From Candidatus Blautia equi (GTDB lineage: Bacteria > Bacillota > Clostridia > Lachnospirales > Lachnospiraceae): a DNA stretch of 12,439 nucleotides. Shown piece after piece: positions 1-6,921 of the stretch. Position numbers and translations under genes: made by a program. Numbering within the stretch: the stretch's first letter is position 1; each line of letters begins with the position of its first letter. The stretch lies in contig JAGHUU010000234.1 of assembly GCA_018064695.1 (NCBI GenBank), positions 1-12,439 of the forward strand, written 5' to 3'. The notes beneath the pieces were generated by a model. That model had not been told where the DNA came from, made no database searches, and saw only the letters and a list, made by a program, of their open reading frames with translations.

Positions 1-450
1 TATTTAAGACCACTTTACGATGCCCTTTATCAGATCATGGGTGCAGACAGCTTCCAGAAAAATATGGAAAAAGGCCTTATTGAGGTGGCTCCGCTTGCCT
101 ATATGCGTGGCCGAACCCTTGACAATGCCTTTATTATCCTTGATGAGGCGCAGAATACCACCCCTGCCCAGATGAAGATGTTCCTGACCCGTATCGGATT
201 CGGATCAAAGGTCATCATCACCGGTGATGCGTCCCAGAAGGACCTTCCAAAGGACGTCACATCCGGTCTTGATACAGCTATGAAAGTATTAAGAAAGATC
301 GATGATATTGCCTTCTGTGAGCTGACCAGCAAGGACGTTGTGCGTCACCCTCTGGTACAGCAGATCGTTCAGGCATACGAGGATTATGAAAATAAACAGA
401 AACCGGCTCCAAGAAAAACACCTGTGCGCCGGAGTCAGGAGAAAAAATGA
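1..450 (+). CDS. phoH: PhoH family P-loop ATPase (3' part only)
   Basis: This is the C-terminal 149 residues of a PhoH-like protein; the 5' part, including the Walker A loop, lies before the window. The frame is open from base 1. Visible hallmarks are a Walker B stretch FIILDEAQN (local residues 44-52) and the following TGDASQKDLP segment (74-83), the most conserved blocks of the PhoH family. The tail is lysine- and arginine-rich (KPAPRKTPVRRSQEKK). PhoH proteins are cytoplasmic ATPases of the helicase-like P-loop class with a suspected role in RNA metabolism; the exact activity is not settled. The stop codon overlaps the ybeY start (ATGA), which fits the widespread phoH-ybeY pairing and suggests coupled translation. 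Identification is firm; function is known only at family level. Confidence 0.95.
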   Translation, partial: YLRPLYDALYQIMGADSFQKNMEKGLIEVAPLAYMRGRTLDNAFIILDEAQNTTPAQMKMFLTRIGFGSKVIITGDASQKDLPKDVTSGLDTAMKVLRKIDDIAFCELTSKDVVRHPLVQQIVQAYEDYENKQKPAPRKTPVRRSQEKK

Positions 451-941
451 CCATTCAGATAGAATATGAGACAGACCTGGAGCTTGGAATCGACTATTCC
501 ACACTGGCTCATCAGGTTGCAGATCAGGTTCTTGATATGGAGGAATGTCCTTATGAGGCTTCCGTAAACCTGGTCCTTACAGATAATGAAGAGATCATGC
601 GCGTGAATACCGAATTTCGTGATATTCCGCGTGCCACCGATGTACTTTCTTTTCCAATGATCCCATTTGAATCCCCTGCGGATTATGACATCATTGAGGA
701 GGACGATACCCTTTTTGACCTGGATACAGATGAACTGCTTCTTGGAGACATTATGATCTCCGTGGAAAAGGTTTTTGCCCAGGCTGAGGAGTACGGCCAC
801 AGCGTAAAAAGAGAGTTCTGTTTCCTCATTGCCCACAGCATGCTGCATCTTCTGGGATACGATCACATGACTCCGGAGGAAGCTGCTGTTATGGAGCAGA
901 AGCAGGAAGCGGCATTACAGGCCCTTGGAATTACCAGATAA
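447..941 (+). CDS. ybeY: Endoribonuclease YbeY (rRNA maturation factor)
   Basis: A 164-residue single-strand endoribonuclease needed in bacteria for 16S rRNA 3'-end processing and ribosome quality control. The zinc-binding signature H-x3-H-x5-H is present as HSMLHLLGYDH (His130, His134, His140); the usual Gly after the first His is Ser here. The upstream family block N-x2-FR...TDVLSFP is also present (residues 54-70). An acidic insertion lies between about residues 81 and 97 (IIEEDDTLFDLDTDE). The start is set by AGGAG at 436-440 and by the ATGA overlap with phoH. Length is normal for the family. It acts in the cytoplasm on ribosomes, and its coupling to phoH is a conserved arrangement. Confidence 0.97.
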   Translation: MTIQIEYETDLELGIDYSTLAHQVADQVLDMEECPYEASVNLVLTDNEEIMRVNTEFRDIPRATDVLSFPMIPFESPADYDIIEEDDTLFDLDTDELLLGDIMISVEKVFAQAEEYGHSVKREFCFLIAHSMLHLLGYDHMTPEEAAVMEQKQEAALQALGITR

Positions 942-956
942 CAGGCGGATAGTAAA

Positions 957-1802
957 ATGAACATCAGAGAAGAATTAAAAGACAGAAAGAGGATCGTAAT
1001 CAAGATCGGTGCCTCATCACTTACACATAAAGAAACCGGAAGAATCAACCTTCACAAGCTGGAGGTTTTGGTAAGGGAGCTCAGCGACCTTCATAACATG
1101 GGAAAAGAAGTGGTTCTGGTATCCTCCGGAGCTATCGCTGTGGGTTCTGCAGCTCTTGGCATGAACGGCAAACCTTCCGAGCTTGAAAAGAAACAGGCCT
1201 GCGCAGCAATCGGTCAGGCCAGACTTATGATGATCTACCAGAAGCTGTTCTCCGAGTACAATCAGACAGCTGCACAGATTCTTATGACCAAGAATACCAT
1301 GGTCAACAACCTGAACCGCAAAAATGCAAGAAACACCTTCAACGAGCTGCTGAAAATGGGTGCCATCCCTGTTGTAAATGAGAACGACTCCGTTTCCACT
1401 TACGAGATTCAGTTTGGTGATAACGATACCCTTTCCGCAGTGGTAGCAGCCCTTATCGAGGCAGATCTTCTGATCCTGCTCTCTGATATCGACGGTCTTT
1501 TTACAGACGATCCAAACACCAATCCGGATGCCAGATTTATTGATCTTGTGGAAAATCTGGATGATCACTTTAAAGATATGGCCAAAGGTTCTACAGGAAG
1601 CAAAGTAGGAACCGGAGGTATGGCTACAAAGCTCACCGCAGCCGAGATCGCTACTTCAGCCGGAGCTGATATGGTCATCGCAAACGGAAGTGACTTCCAT
1701 GTGATCCACGATATCATAGGCGGTGAACAGGTGGGAACCGTATTTGCGGCTAACCATAAAGAAGAATTTTATCTCATCGATTATATCGAGAGACTTTTAT
1801 AA
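957..1802 (+). CDS. proB: Glutamate 5-kinase, short form without PUA domain
   Basis: Phosphorylates L-glutamate to gamma-glutamyl phosphate, the first step of proline synthesis, in the cytoplasm. The 281 residues make a complete amino-acid-kinase fold: VIKIGASSL (14-22), the LVSSGAIAVG block (54-63), VNEND (140-144) for glutamate binding, LLSDIDGLFTDDP (174-186) and GTGGMATK (218-225) near the nucleotide site. It stops where the catalytic domain ends, so it lacks the C-terminal PUA domain of the roughly 367-residue E. coli enzyme. The start is supported by AGGCGGA at 943-949, seven bases before ATG. It lies 15 bases after ybeY and was probably transcribed with it. The usual partner proA (glutamyl phosphate reductase) is not the next gene, so it must be encoded elsewhere if the pathway works. 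Confidence 0.95.
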   Translation: MNIREELKDRKRIVIKIGASSLTHKETGRINLHKLEVLVRELSDLHNMGKEVVLVSSGAIAVGSAALGMNGKPSELEKKQACAAIGQARLMMIYQKLFSEYNQTAAQILMTKNTMVNNLNRKNARNTFNELLKMGAIPVVNENDSVSTYEIQFGDNDTLSAVVAALIEADLLILLSDIDGLFTDDPNTNPDARFIDLVENLDDHFKDMAKGSTGSKVGTGGMATKLTAAEIATSAGADMVIANGSDFHVIHDIIGGEQVGTVFAANHKEEFYLIDYIERLL

Positions 1803-1823
1803 ATACATTGGGAGTATAGATAC

Positions 1824-2045
1824 ATGGAAGAGAGCAGAATTGCCAGAATCAACGAGCTGGCACATAAATCAAAAACGGTTGGACTTACCGAGGCCGAGAA
1901 GGCAGAGCAGGCACAGCTTCGCAAGGAGTTTATTGCCGCTTTCAGAATGAACCTTCGTTCACAGCTGGACAACATCGATGTGGAGGAAGCCGACGGTACT
2001 ATTATCAACCTGGGGGAGCGCTATGGAAACAAAACAAGCCATTAG
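1824..2045 (+). CDS. DUF896 / UPF0291 small protein
   Basis: A 73-residue, highly charged, probably all-helical cytoplasmic protein matching the DUF896 (UPF0291, YnzC-like) family. The N-terminal half has the family pattern: RIARINELAHKSKTVGLTEAE, two helices joined by a short turn, then LRKEFIAAFRMNLRSQLDNI. Length agrees with the family (about 70-80 residues). The start is set by GGGAG at 1810-1814, nine bases before ATG. Its last 23 bases overlap the start of the next gene, which suggests coupled translation. Function is unknown, and nothing here adds to it beyond the company of folate, proline and rRNA-processing genes. Confidence 0.88.
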   Translation: MEESRIARINELAHKSKTVGLTEAEKAEQAQLRKEFIAAFRMNLRSQLDNIDVEEADGTIINLGERYGNKTSH

Positions 2046-2574
2046 AAAAAAAGTATTTGCCCTTAGAAAGCAGTGCACAGATGCGGATGTAGAGGCAATG
2101 AGCCGCATCATTACCGAAAAAGTTACGGCACAGCCTGAATTTGTCCAGGCAGATCGTATTCTGGCATATGCAGATTACAATCATGAAGTATGTACGCGAT
2201 ATATTATAGAGGAAGCCTGGAAGGCCGGTAAGACCGTGGCGGTTCCAAAGGTGCAGGGAAAAGATATGATCTTCCATATCTTAACAGACTTTGCGCAGTT
2301 AGAGCCCGGATATTTCGGTATCCCTGAACCTGCCAGCGGTGAGATCGTGGACTGGGAAGCCGGTCTTATGATCATGCCCGGCGTGGCTTTTGATCAGAAC
2401 TGTAACCGCGTAGGCTACGGCGGCGGTTTTTATGATCGCTTTCTTGAAAAACATCCGAATATCATAAGACTTGCAGTTGGCTTTGACTTCCAGATGATGG
2501 AGGAAGTTCCAACAGAGCCTACAGATATCGTTCCGCAGATCATTGTAACGGAAAATGATATTTTAAGAGCATAA
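2023..2574 (+). CDS. ygfA: 5-formyltetrahydrofolate cyclo-ligase
   Basis: Converts 5-formyl-THF to 5,10-methenyl-THF using ATP, returning folate to one-carbon metabolism (cytoplasm). From ATG 2023 the protein has 183 residues, the usual family length. The diagnostic nucleotide-binding loop RVGYGGGFYDRFL is at residues 129-141, preceded by LMIMPGVAFD (115-124). The C-terminal VPTEPTDIVPQIIVTEN is the family's end motif, with Thr where His is common. The frame is open upstream to an ATG at 1978, but METKQAIRKKVFALRK is a typical family N terminus and GGGGGAG at 2012-2018 precedes it, so 2023 was chosen. The Shine-Dalgarno spacing of four bases is short. The gene starts inside the DUF896 gene and is the last of the housekeeping cluster. 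Confidence 0.93.
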   Translation: METKQAIRKKVFALRKQCTDADVEAMSRIITEKVTAQPEFVQADRILAYADYNHEVCTRYIIEEAWKAGKTVAVPKVQGKDMIFHILTDFAQLEPGYFGIPEPASGEIVDWEAGLMIMPGVAFDQNCNRVGYGGGFYDRFLEKHPNIIRLAVGFDFQMMEEVPTEPTDIVPQIIVTENDILRA

Positions 2575-2666
2575 AGATTTCAGAGTTTTTTTAGATTTAT
2601 AATGTATGATTATGACTGACTTTGTGATATATTTAAGGTCAGTTTAAATCGTTAGGAGGTTTAAAG
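2575..2666 (+). promoter_or_regulatory. Intergenic region with candidate promoter for the surface protein gene
   Basis: A perfect TATAAT lies at 2598-2603, extended on the right by GTATGATTAT so that ATAAT and ATTAT form a small inverted repeat (2599-2613). No convincing -35 box stands 16-18 bases upstream, so the call is tentative. A strong Shine-Dalgarno TAGGAGGT (2653-2660) precedes ATG 2667. No clear terminator hairpin for the upstream cluster is visible, although a T run occurs at 2586-2592. Confidence 0.4.
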
Positions 2667-4742
2667 ATGATCAGAAAGAAATTAATGCTTTTACTTTTAT
2701 CCGGACTTCTGGTATTTTCATCCATGCCGGTATCAGTATTTGCTGAAGATAGTCCGGAATTAACACCAACACCTACCGAGGCGCCTCTGCCGGAAAATAC
2801 ACCTACCCCGGAGCCTGATCCGGATCCAACAGCTACACCTGAGCCAACCGCAACACCTGCTGCCGACCCAACAGCCACACCAGCAGCAGATCCAACGGCT
2901 ACTCCTGCGGCAGACCCAACAGCTACACCTGCTCCAACGGCTACCCCTGTACCGGAGGATCAGATCGTAGACAGCTATGAAAAACTGGTTGCTGCCATTG
3001 AAGCTGCTCCTGTATCAGAGGCTACTACAGCTATCTATGTAAAAGGTTCCTTTGATATCACCGGTACCGTTACCATTCCTGAGGGAAAAAAGATTCTTCT
3101 CTGTAGCGCAGAGGACAGCGATGCCACCCTTAGAAGAGGCGACATCTTTGTAAGCGACATGTTTGTTGTGGAAAAGAATGCAGTTCTCATCATTCAGGGT
3201 ACTGAGGAAGATACACTTACTCTTGATGGCAGAGACCTGGAAGCCTCCGGCTCCCTGATCCGATTAGAAGAGGATGCTAAACTTGGCATCGGTGTCGGAA
3301 CTGTACTCGAAAACAACAACGCATCCTGCGACGGCGCAGCTATTCAGGCTGAGAAGGCACAGATTCTTCTGCTCGGTGGAATCATCAGAAATAATAAGGG
3401 TCTTAAGGGCGCTGTTTATACCGATGATGTGATCCAACTTGGAAGCGCAGCAGTTGAAGAAGTGATCGTTACTATTATGGACAATGAGGATGTGGAAGAG
3501 AACACAGCAGATATCTATCTTGCAGGTCCTGATGCAGCACTCATGGTAAAAACACCTCTTGAAAAAGACACTGAGGCTACCGAGGTCAGCATCACAGTGG
3601 AAGATGAGACCCGTACAGATGCCATCGTCTATGCAGAGGATGGTCTGGATATGGAGGAAGATGTACTTCCATATATTATTCTCTGCAGCGCTGATTACTA
3701 TCTGAATGCAGAGGGTAAACTGGAGGCCCTCGATACGGATCCTACTCCTACACCGGAGCCTACAAATACCCCAACACCGGCTCCAACAGCTACACCTGTT
3801 CCAACCCCAACTAAGAATATTAAACCTAACGCACTTAAGATCTTAAATGTTGCATGGAAGGGCAGAGACAGCCTGGAGATCACATTTAAAAACTATGAGG
3901 ATGTACCGGGAAGTGCATATTATGAGATCGTTCCTGATGGCAGCGATTTCACCAAGCTTGATACCACAGGCGAGGGAATCCCTGTTTCCGCTAGTGGTAC
4001 AGTTACCTTTACTATTGATAACAGCGAAAAGAGCCAGGTAATTCCTGACGGCGTATTCCGTGTATATCTGCAGGTGAAATACAGCGATGCAGGCAGCACC
4101 TTATCCCAGATCTACCCAATTAAGATCGACCAGAGTCTCAGACCTGTAGCTACTCCAACACCTGCACCTACCACTCGTCCTGCTAAGATCTACAAAGCAG
4201 AGGAGAGTATCGTAGATGGTCTCAGCCAGAAGATTCCTGCCTATGCAAAGAAGATCCACTTCTTCTCCGTAACCGGAGCCGGCTCCGACAACATGGAACC
4301 GCAGGAAGGTGATGTGAAGTGGGAGCCAGCTTTCTGGTCCGCAGGAAATCAGAAGCATTATAAAGATAAATTCGGCCGTTTCTACATGATCTTTGCTAAG
4401 GATTACGAGGCCGAGAAGGATATCACCATTCAGATTCACTACACCAAGTATGTTTACAGAAACGGTGCATGGAGCGAGGTTGGAGAGGAAGCTGTACCAT
4501 ATACCCTTACCGTATATCCGGCAACCCCTGAGAAAGACCCTGAGCTTCAGAACGGAAGCGGAGCCATCGCTAATCAGGAGACTCTTGAACAGAATGGTAT
4601 CGTACTTGAGGGTGAGAGCTACGTTGCAGATAACGCTGTTACCGGCGACGACAATCCTATCTTACCACTTGCCGCAGCAGGCGGCGCTGCACTTCTTGCA
4701 GCCATTGCAGCTGTTGTACTTCTCATCAAGAGAAAGAAATGA
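2667..4742 (+). CDS. Secreted multidomain surface protein with Thr/Pro linkers and C-terminal anchor
   Basis: A 691-residue exported protein not recognised as a named family. Residues 1-26 are a signal peptide (basic MIRKK, hydrophobic core, cleavage after VFA). A Thr/Pro/Ala linker covers 33-97. Residues about 100-350 have the alternating short-strand look of a right-handed beta-helix (for example VTIPEGKKILLCS, LDGRDLEASGSLIRLEEDA, RNNKGLKGAVY). A second linker is at 358-383. An Ig-like beta domain spans about 387-488, a third short linker 495-505, and another beta-rich domain 507-618. The C terminus has VTGDDNP (658-664), a hydrophobic helix (665-687) and RKK, a layout like a degenerate LPxTG sorting signal. 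It could be sortase-linked or simply membrane-anchored. An adhesin or wall-associated role is inference. It appears to be a single-gene unit: own RBS, terminator after it. Confidence 0.85.
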   Translation: MIRKKLMLLLLSGLLVFSSMPVSVFAEDSPELTPTPTEAPLPENTPTPEPDPDPTATPEPTATPAADPTATPAADPTATPAADPTATPAPTATPVPEDQIVDSYEKLVAAIEAAPVSEATTAIYVKGSFDITGTVTIPEGKKILLCSAEDSDATLRRGDIFVSDMFVVEKNAVLIIQGTEEDTLTLDGRDLEASGSLIRLEEDAKLGIGVGTVLENNNASCDGAAIQAEKAQILLLGGIIRNNKGLKGAVYTDDVIQLGSAAVEEVIVTIMDNEDVEENTADIYLAGPDAALMVKTPLEKDTEATEVSITVEDETRTDAIVYAEDGLDMEEDVLPYIILCSADYYLNAEGKLEALDTDPTPTPEPTNTPTPAPTATPVPTPTKNIKPNALKILNVAWKGRDSLEITFKNYEDVPGSAYYEIVPDGSDFTKLDTTGEGIPVSASGTVTFTIDNSEKSQVIPDGVFRVYLQVKYSDAGSTLSQIYPIKIDQSLRPVATPTPAPTTRPAKIYKAEESIVDGLSQKIPAYAKKIHFFSVTGAGSDNMEPQEGDVKWEPAFWSAGNQKHYKDKFGRFYMIFAKDYEAEKDITIQIHYTKYVYRNGAWSEVGEEAVPYTLTVYPATPEKDPELQNGSGAIANQETLEQNGIVLEGESYVADNAVTGDDNPILPLAAAGGAALLAAIAAVVLLIKRKK
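2844..2948 (+). repeat. 24-base tandem repeats coding for PTATPAAD
   Basis: Three full 24-base units (residues 60-83 of the surface protein) each encode PTATPAAD, followed by partial PTATPAP/TATP units. The copies differ at third codon positions, so the protein is better conserved than the DNA. They form part of the first Thr/Pro linker, likely an extended and possibly glycosylated spacer. Similar but non-tandem TPTPEPT and PAPTATP units recur in the second linker near 3741-3810. Confidence 0.9.
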
Positions 4743-4785
4743 TAGCAGTAAGATCAGTAGTTTAAAAATTGATAGTATAAATAAC

Positions 4786-4817
4786 AGGACATGAGAGTTT
4801 TCTCATGTCCTTTGTTA
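4786..4817 (+). terminator. Intrinsic terminator after the surface protein gene
   Basis: A perfect 11-bp stem (AGGACATGAGA, 4786-4796, with TCTCATGTCCT, 4801-4811) closes a four-base loop and runs into TTTGTTATT. The T tract is imperfect. It ends immediately before the -35 box of the next promoter, cleanly separating the two transcription units. Confidence 0.8.
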
Positions 4818-4846
4818 TTGACATCATTTTATCAGGGTGATAAAAT
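4818..4846 (+). promoter_or_regulatory. Strong sigma-A-type promoter of the riboswitch operon
   Basis: A consensus -35 TTGACA (4818-4823), a 17-base spacer and a -10 TAAAAT (4841-4846, one mismatch) predict a transcript start near 4853. The riboswitch follows directly and the first start codon is at 5235, giving a 5' leader of about 380 nt. Confidence 0.85.
4826..4846. promoter_or_regulatory. Perfect inverted repeat over the promoter spacer and -10 (candidate operator)
   Basis: ATTTTATCA (4826-4834) and TGATAAAAT (4838-4846) are perfect 9-base complements separated by GGG. The repeat fills the spacer and ends exactly at the last base of the -10, where a bound dimeric repressor would block RNA polymerase. 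No known operator was matched with confidence. If real, initiation is controlled by a protein in addition to riboswitch control of elongation. AT-richness makes chance occurrence possible. Confidence 0.45.
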
Positions 4847-4857
4847 TTCTTACAGAA

Positions 4858-5075
4858 AATTCAATAGTGCGCTGAATTGCAAGTTCCGTTTTTATGAAAT
4901 GGATTAAAAGGGAAACCGGTGAAAGTCCGGTACGATCCCGTCACTGTGTTAGAGAGCATACAGCAAAAATGTCACTGGATTCTTTATCTGGGAAGACGCT
5001 GCCATGCGATGATCTTAAGTCAGGAGACCTGCTTGTGATTCCTATGAAACAACTCATACGGTGTATATGAGATCA
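4858..5075 (+). promoter_or_regulatory. Cobalamin (B12) riboswitch
   Basis: The conserved core is easy to read: GGGAAACCGGTGAAAGTCCGG, slightly split across 4910-4930, then TACGATCCCGTCACTGT (4931-4947), CACTGG (4973-4978), TGGGAAGACG (4989-4998), ATGCGATGATC, and the B12 box AGTCAGGAGACCTGC (5018-5032). The peripheral CACTG...GGGAAG...GATGA segment suggests the larger, adenosylcobalamin-type class I aptamer. A hairpin CTCATA/TATGAG at 5053-5071 has the position of the 3' kissing-loop element. The outer limits are approximate. Such elements usually lower expression when cobalamin binds; a terminator at 5101 provides the switch. It controls the ABC transporter operon that follows. Confidence 0.95.
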
Positions 5076-5100
5076 TTGTTACTGGCGATAAAATATGTTC

Positions 5101-5130
5101 AGATTCTTTTACTCTAAGAGTCTCTTTTTT
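5101..5130 (+). terminator. Riboswitch expression-platform terminator
   Basis: AGATTCTT (5101-5108) pairs with AAGAGTCT (5116-5123) around a seven-base loop with one T-G wobble, followed by C and six T residues. Its place about 30 bases after the aptamer makes it the likely terminator formed when cobalamin is bound. Confidence 0.8.
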
Positions 5131-5198
5131 GTCGTGTAAGAGCACTGCTCCCGTATAGACCTTTCAAGGTCTATTTTTTTTGTCCCGTAGGACCACTG
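5131..5198 (+). repeat. Duplicated 17-base motif after each leader terminator
   Basis: Copy A (5131-5147, GTCGTGTAAGAGCACTG) and copy B (5182-5198, GTCCCGTAGGACCACTG) agree at 13 of 17 positions and are 51 bases apart. Each directly follows the T tract of a terminator hairpin. In copy B, GTCC and GGAC can pair around CGTA. A third, partial relic may exist: TTGACTTTTCAAG (5200-5212) matches the 5' half of the second terminator, TAGACCTTTCAAG (5156-5168), at 10 of 13 positions. The pattern suggests tandem duplication of a terminator-plus-motif module. Its function is unknown. Confidence 0.6.
5155..5181 (+). terminator. Second intrinsic terminator in the leader
   Basis: ATAGACCTT (5155-5163) pairs with AAGGTCTAT (5166-5174), realistically with a four-base loop, followed by a run of eight T residues (5174-5181). 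It is stronger than the riboswitch terminator and also lies between promoter and first gene, so transcripts that escape the first must pass a second. Confidence 0.8.
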
Positions 5199-5234
5199 TT
5201 GACTTTTCAAGAAGACAAAAAGGAGAAGAAAAGA

Positions 5235-6785
5235 ATGAAAAACACAAAGATCGCTGTTGGTCTTCTGACTGCAGCAGCAATGACCGCCGGAATGGCTTCC
5301 ACAGCTATGGCAGCAGGCACTCTGAACTTCGGATGCCAGAACTACGCAGGAGGTTCCGTAAACCCACTGTTCCAGGAGAGCTCCGCATGGAATGCTATGC
5401 GTTATGGCGTAACCGAAGGCCTCTTCAAATTTACTGACTCCATGGAGATCGAGCCATGGATCGCAGAGAGCTATGAAGTATCCGAGGATCACAAGACCTG
5501 GACCATCAAGATCAAAGACGGTCTGAAATTCTCTGACGGATGTGACCTTACCGCTTCAAAAGTAGCTGAGTCTCTTCAGTGGGATATGACTGAGGGCCCT
5601 AACGGACAGAGCCGTCCTAACAAATATCTTGAGTACAGCGCACAGATCAGCGCAGATGACGAGACCAACACCGTTACCATCGTTACCGAGACCGCATATG
5701 TTAACCTTATGAAAAATCTGGCACATCCTACCATGGCTATCGTAGATGTTGCTGATTCCACAGAGCCTGAGCATGCAATCATCGGTTCCGGTCCATATAA
5801 GATCGACAACTATACCGAGGAAGTAGGCTATGACCTTTCCGCTAACGAGAACTTCCGTGAGCCTGTACCATATGACAACGTAAAACTTCTTTACATGGGA
5901 GATGCTACCGCAAAAGCAATGGCTCTTCGCAATGGTCAGGTAGACCTGGTAGAGAACATCACCAACGTAGGTGATATTCAGTCCCTTATGGATGATCCAG
6001 ACTACACTGTAGATATCGCTACCGGTGTACGTACCGGATTCTCCTGGGTAAACTTTGAGGGAGCTCTTGGCAACGATGCTGTAAGACAGGCTGTTATGAT
6101 GGCAATCGATGATGAGACCATCTGTACCAGTCCGCTTATCGGTGGTCTTTACAACGCAGGTTGCTCCGTACTTCCATCCAACCTGGAGTATGGTTATGAC
6201 ACTCTGGTAGATCCATACGCATTCGACCTTGAGGGTGCTAACAAGATCCTTGATGATGCAGGTATCGTTGATACCGACGGCGACGGCATCCGCGAGCTGG
6301 ATGGACAGAACATTGTGCTGAAATACAGCTTCTATGACAACCGTCTTCTGAAGGAATTCTCTCAGGCTCATCATCTGTATCTGGACATGATCGGCATTGG
6401 CATTGATGAGAACGAGTCCGATTCCGAGACCTGCTGGTCCGAGCTTGAGAACCATGATTATGATCTTTCCAACAACAACTGGACCACAGTAGGTACCGGT
6501 GACCCAACCGCATTCCTCAGCAACTGGTACAGCAAAGATGCAAACTACAGCAGCTACAGCAACGAAGAGTACGATGCCCTTTATGAGGAGCTTCAGGTAG
6601 AGATGGATCATGAGAAACGTGTGGAGATCATCACCCGCATGCAGCAGATCCTGATCGACGATGCAGCAGTTCTGGTAGACGGATACTACAAGAGCTCCAT
6701 GATCTACTCCAAGAACGTAGCAGAGGCTCATATCCACACCGCTGACTACTACTGGCTGTCCACTGAGATCAAACCTGCTGAGTAA
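5235..6785 (+). CDS. Family 5 extracellular solute-binding protein of a Dpp/Opp/Nik-type ABC transporter
   Basis: A 516-residue binding protein that should capture the substrate outside the cell and deliver it to the permeases encoded next. ATG 5235 was chosen over an in-frame start at 5199 because AAGGAG (5219-5224) precedes it and MKNTKIAVGLLTAAAMTAGM begins a normal signal peptide, cleaved after TAMA (about residue 26). Family 5 landmarks are NPLFQESSAWNAMRYGVTEGL (split motif, 43-63), W75 with AESYEVSEDHKTWTIKIKDGLKFSDG (77-102), SGPYKI (185-190) and VRQAVMMAIDDETI (283-296). A DTDGDGIRELDG loop (346-357) is the Ca-site-like turn common in this family. No lipobox cysteine follows the signal peptide, unlike most Gram-positive binding proteins. 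The substrate is not readable from sequence. Control by a cobalamin riboswitch points to a corrinoid, cobalt or nickel ligand rather than ordinary peptides. Confidence 0.92.
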   Translation: MKNTKIAVGLLTAAAMTAGMASTAMAAGTLNFGCQNYAGGSVNPLFQESSAWNAMRYGVTEGLFKFTDSMEIEPWIAESYEVSEDHKTWTIKIKDGLKFSDGCDLTASKVAESLQWDMTEGPNGQSRPNKYLEYSAQISADDETNTVTIVTETAYVNLMKNLAHPTMAIVDVADSTEPEHAIIGSGPYKIDNYTEEVGYDLSANENFREPVPYDNVKLLYMGDATAKAMALRNGQVDLVENITNVGDIQSLMDDPDYTVDIATGVRTGFSWVNFEGALGNDAVRQAVMMAIDDETICTSPLIGGLYNAGCSVLPSNLEYGYDTLVDPYAFDLEGANKILDDAGIVDTDGDGIRELDGQNIVLKYSFYDNRLLKEFSQAHHLYLDMIGIGIDENESDSETCWSELENHDYDLSNNNWTTVGTGDPTAFLSNWYSKDANYSSYSNEEYDALYEELQVEMDHEKRVEIITRMQQILIDDAAVLVDGYYKSSMIYSKNVAEAHIHTADYYWLSTEIKPAE

Positions 6786-6807
6786 TTAAAACAGCGTATT
6801 TATGCTT

Positions 6808-6837
6808 ATATAGAGGGGATAGCTGTCCCCTCTATAT
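6808..6837 (+). terminator. Stem-loop after the binding protein gene (partial terminator or mRNA stabiliser)
   Basis: ATATAGAGGGGA (6808-6819) pairs perfectly with TCCCCTCTATAT (6826-6837) around a six-base loop; only TTTC follows. With the hairpin behind it, it probably reduces read-through or protects the 3' end of the binding-protein message, giving more binding protein than permease. Confidence 0.65.
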
Positions 6838-6884
6838 TTCGTAGCATGGAAGAGCATCTCGAGAGTTCTTCCATGCTATGAAAT
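6836..6884 (+). other. Long second stem-loop in the gap between binding protein and permease
   Basis: TAGCATGGAAGA (6842-6853) pairs with TCTTCCATGCTA (6867-6878). The stem extends outward through a G-T wobble and ATTTC/GAAAT to about 18 bp. Its base shares 6834-6837 with the first hairpin, so the two compete at their feet. The loop contains CTCGAG. No T tract follows, so an RNA-processing or stability role is more likely than termination. Confidence 0.6.
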
Positions 6885-6921
6885 ATGTTTACACATACTT
6901 TATATGAGAGGAGTGTAGCCT

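Noticed and set aside
2622..2649. TTGTGA and TTAAAT as a promoter for the surface protein gene
   Set aside because: The transcript would start inside or at the Shine-Dalgarno sequence (2653-2660), leaving too short a leader.
2844..2948. CRISPR-like array
   Set aside because: The repeats are adjacent, have no spacers, keep the reading frame and encode a Thr/Pro linker.
4393..4794. Out-of-frame + strand open frame at the end of the surface protein gene
   Set aside because: It lies in a shifted frame within a long intact gene, runs into the terminator and has no ribosome binding site of note.
5200..5234. TTGACT as a possible -35 of an internal promoter just before the binding protein gene
   Set aside because: No -10-like sequence lies 16-18 bases downstream, where the ribosome binding site is. 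The similarity is better explained as a decayed copy of the terminator arm.
5101..5234. T-box leader as explanation of the second terminator
   Set aside because: The conserved T-box sequence (AGGGTGGNACCGCG-like) and specifier-stem features are absent.
5556..6737. Long minus-strand open frame (393 codons) opposite the binding protein gene
   Set aside because: It is antisense to a clearly conserved family 5 protein and its translation has no recognisable domain or sensible start signal. It follows from the biased codon use of the + strand gene.
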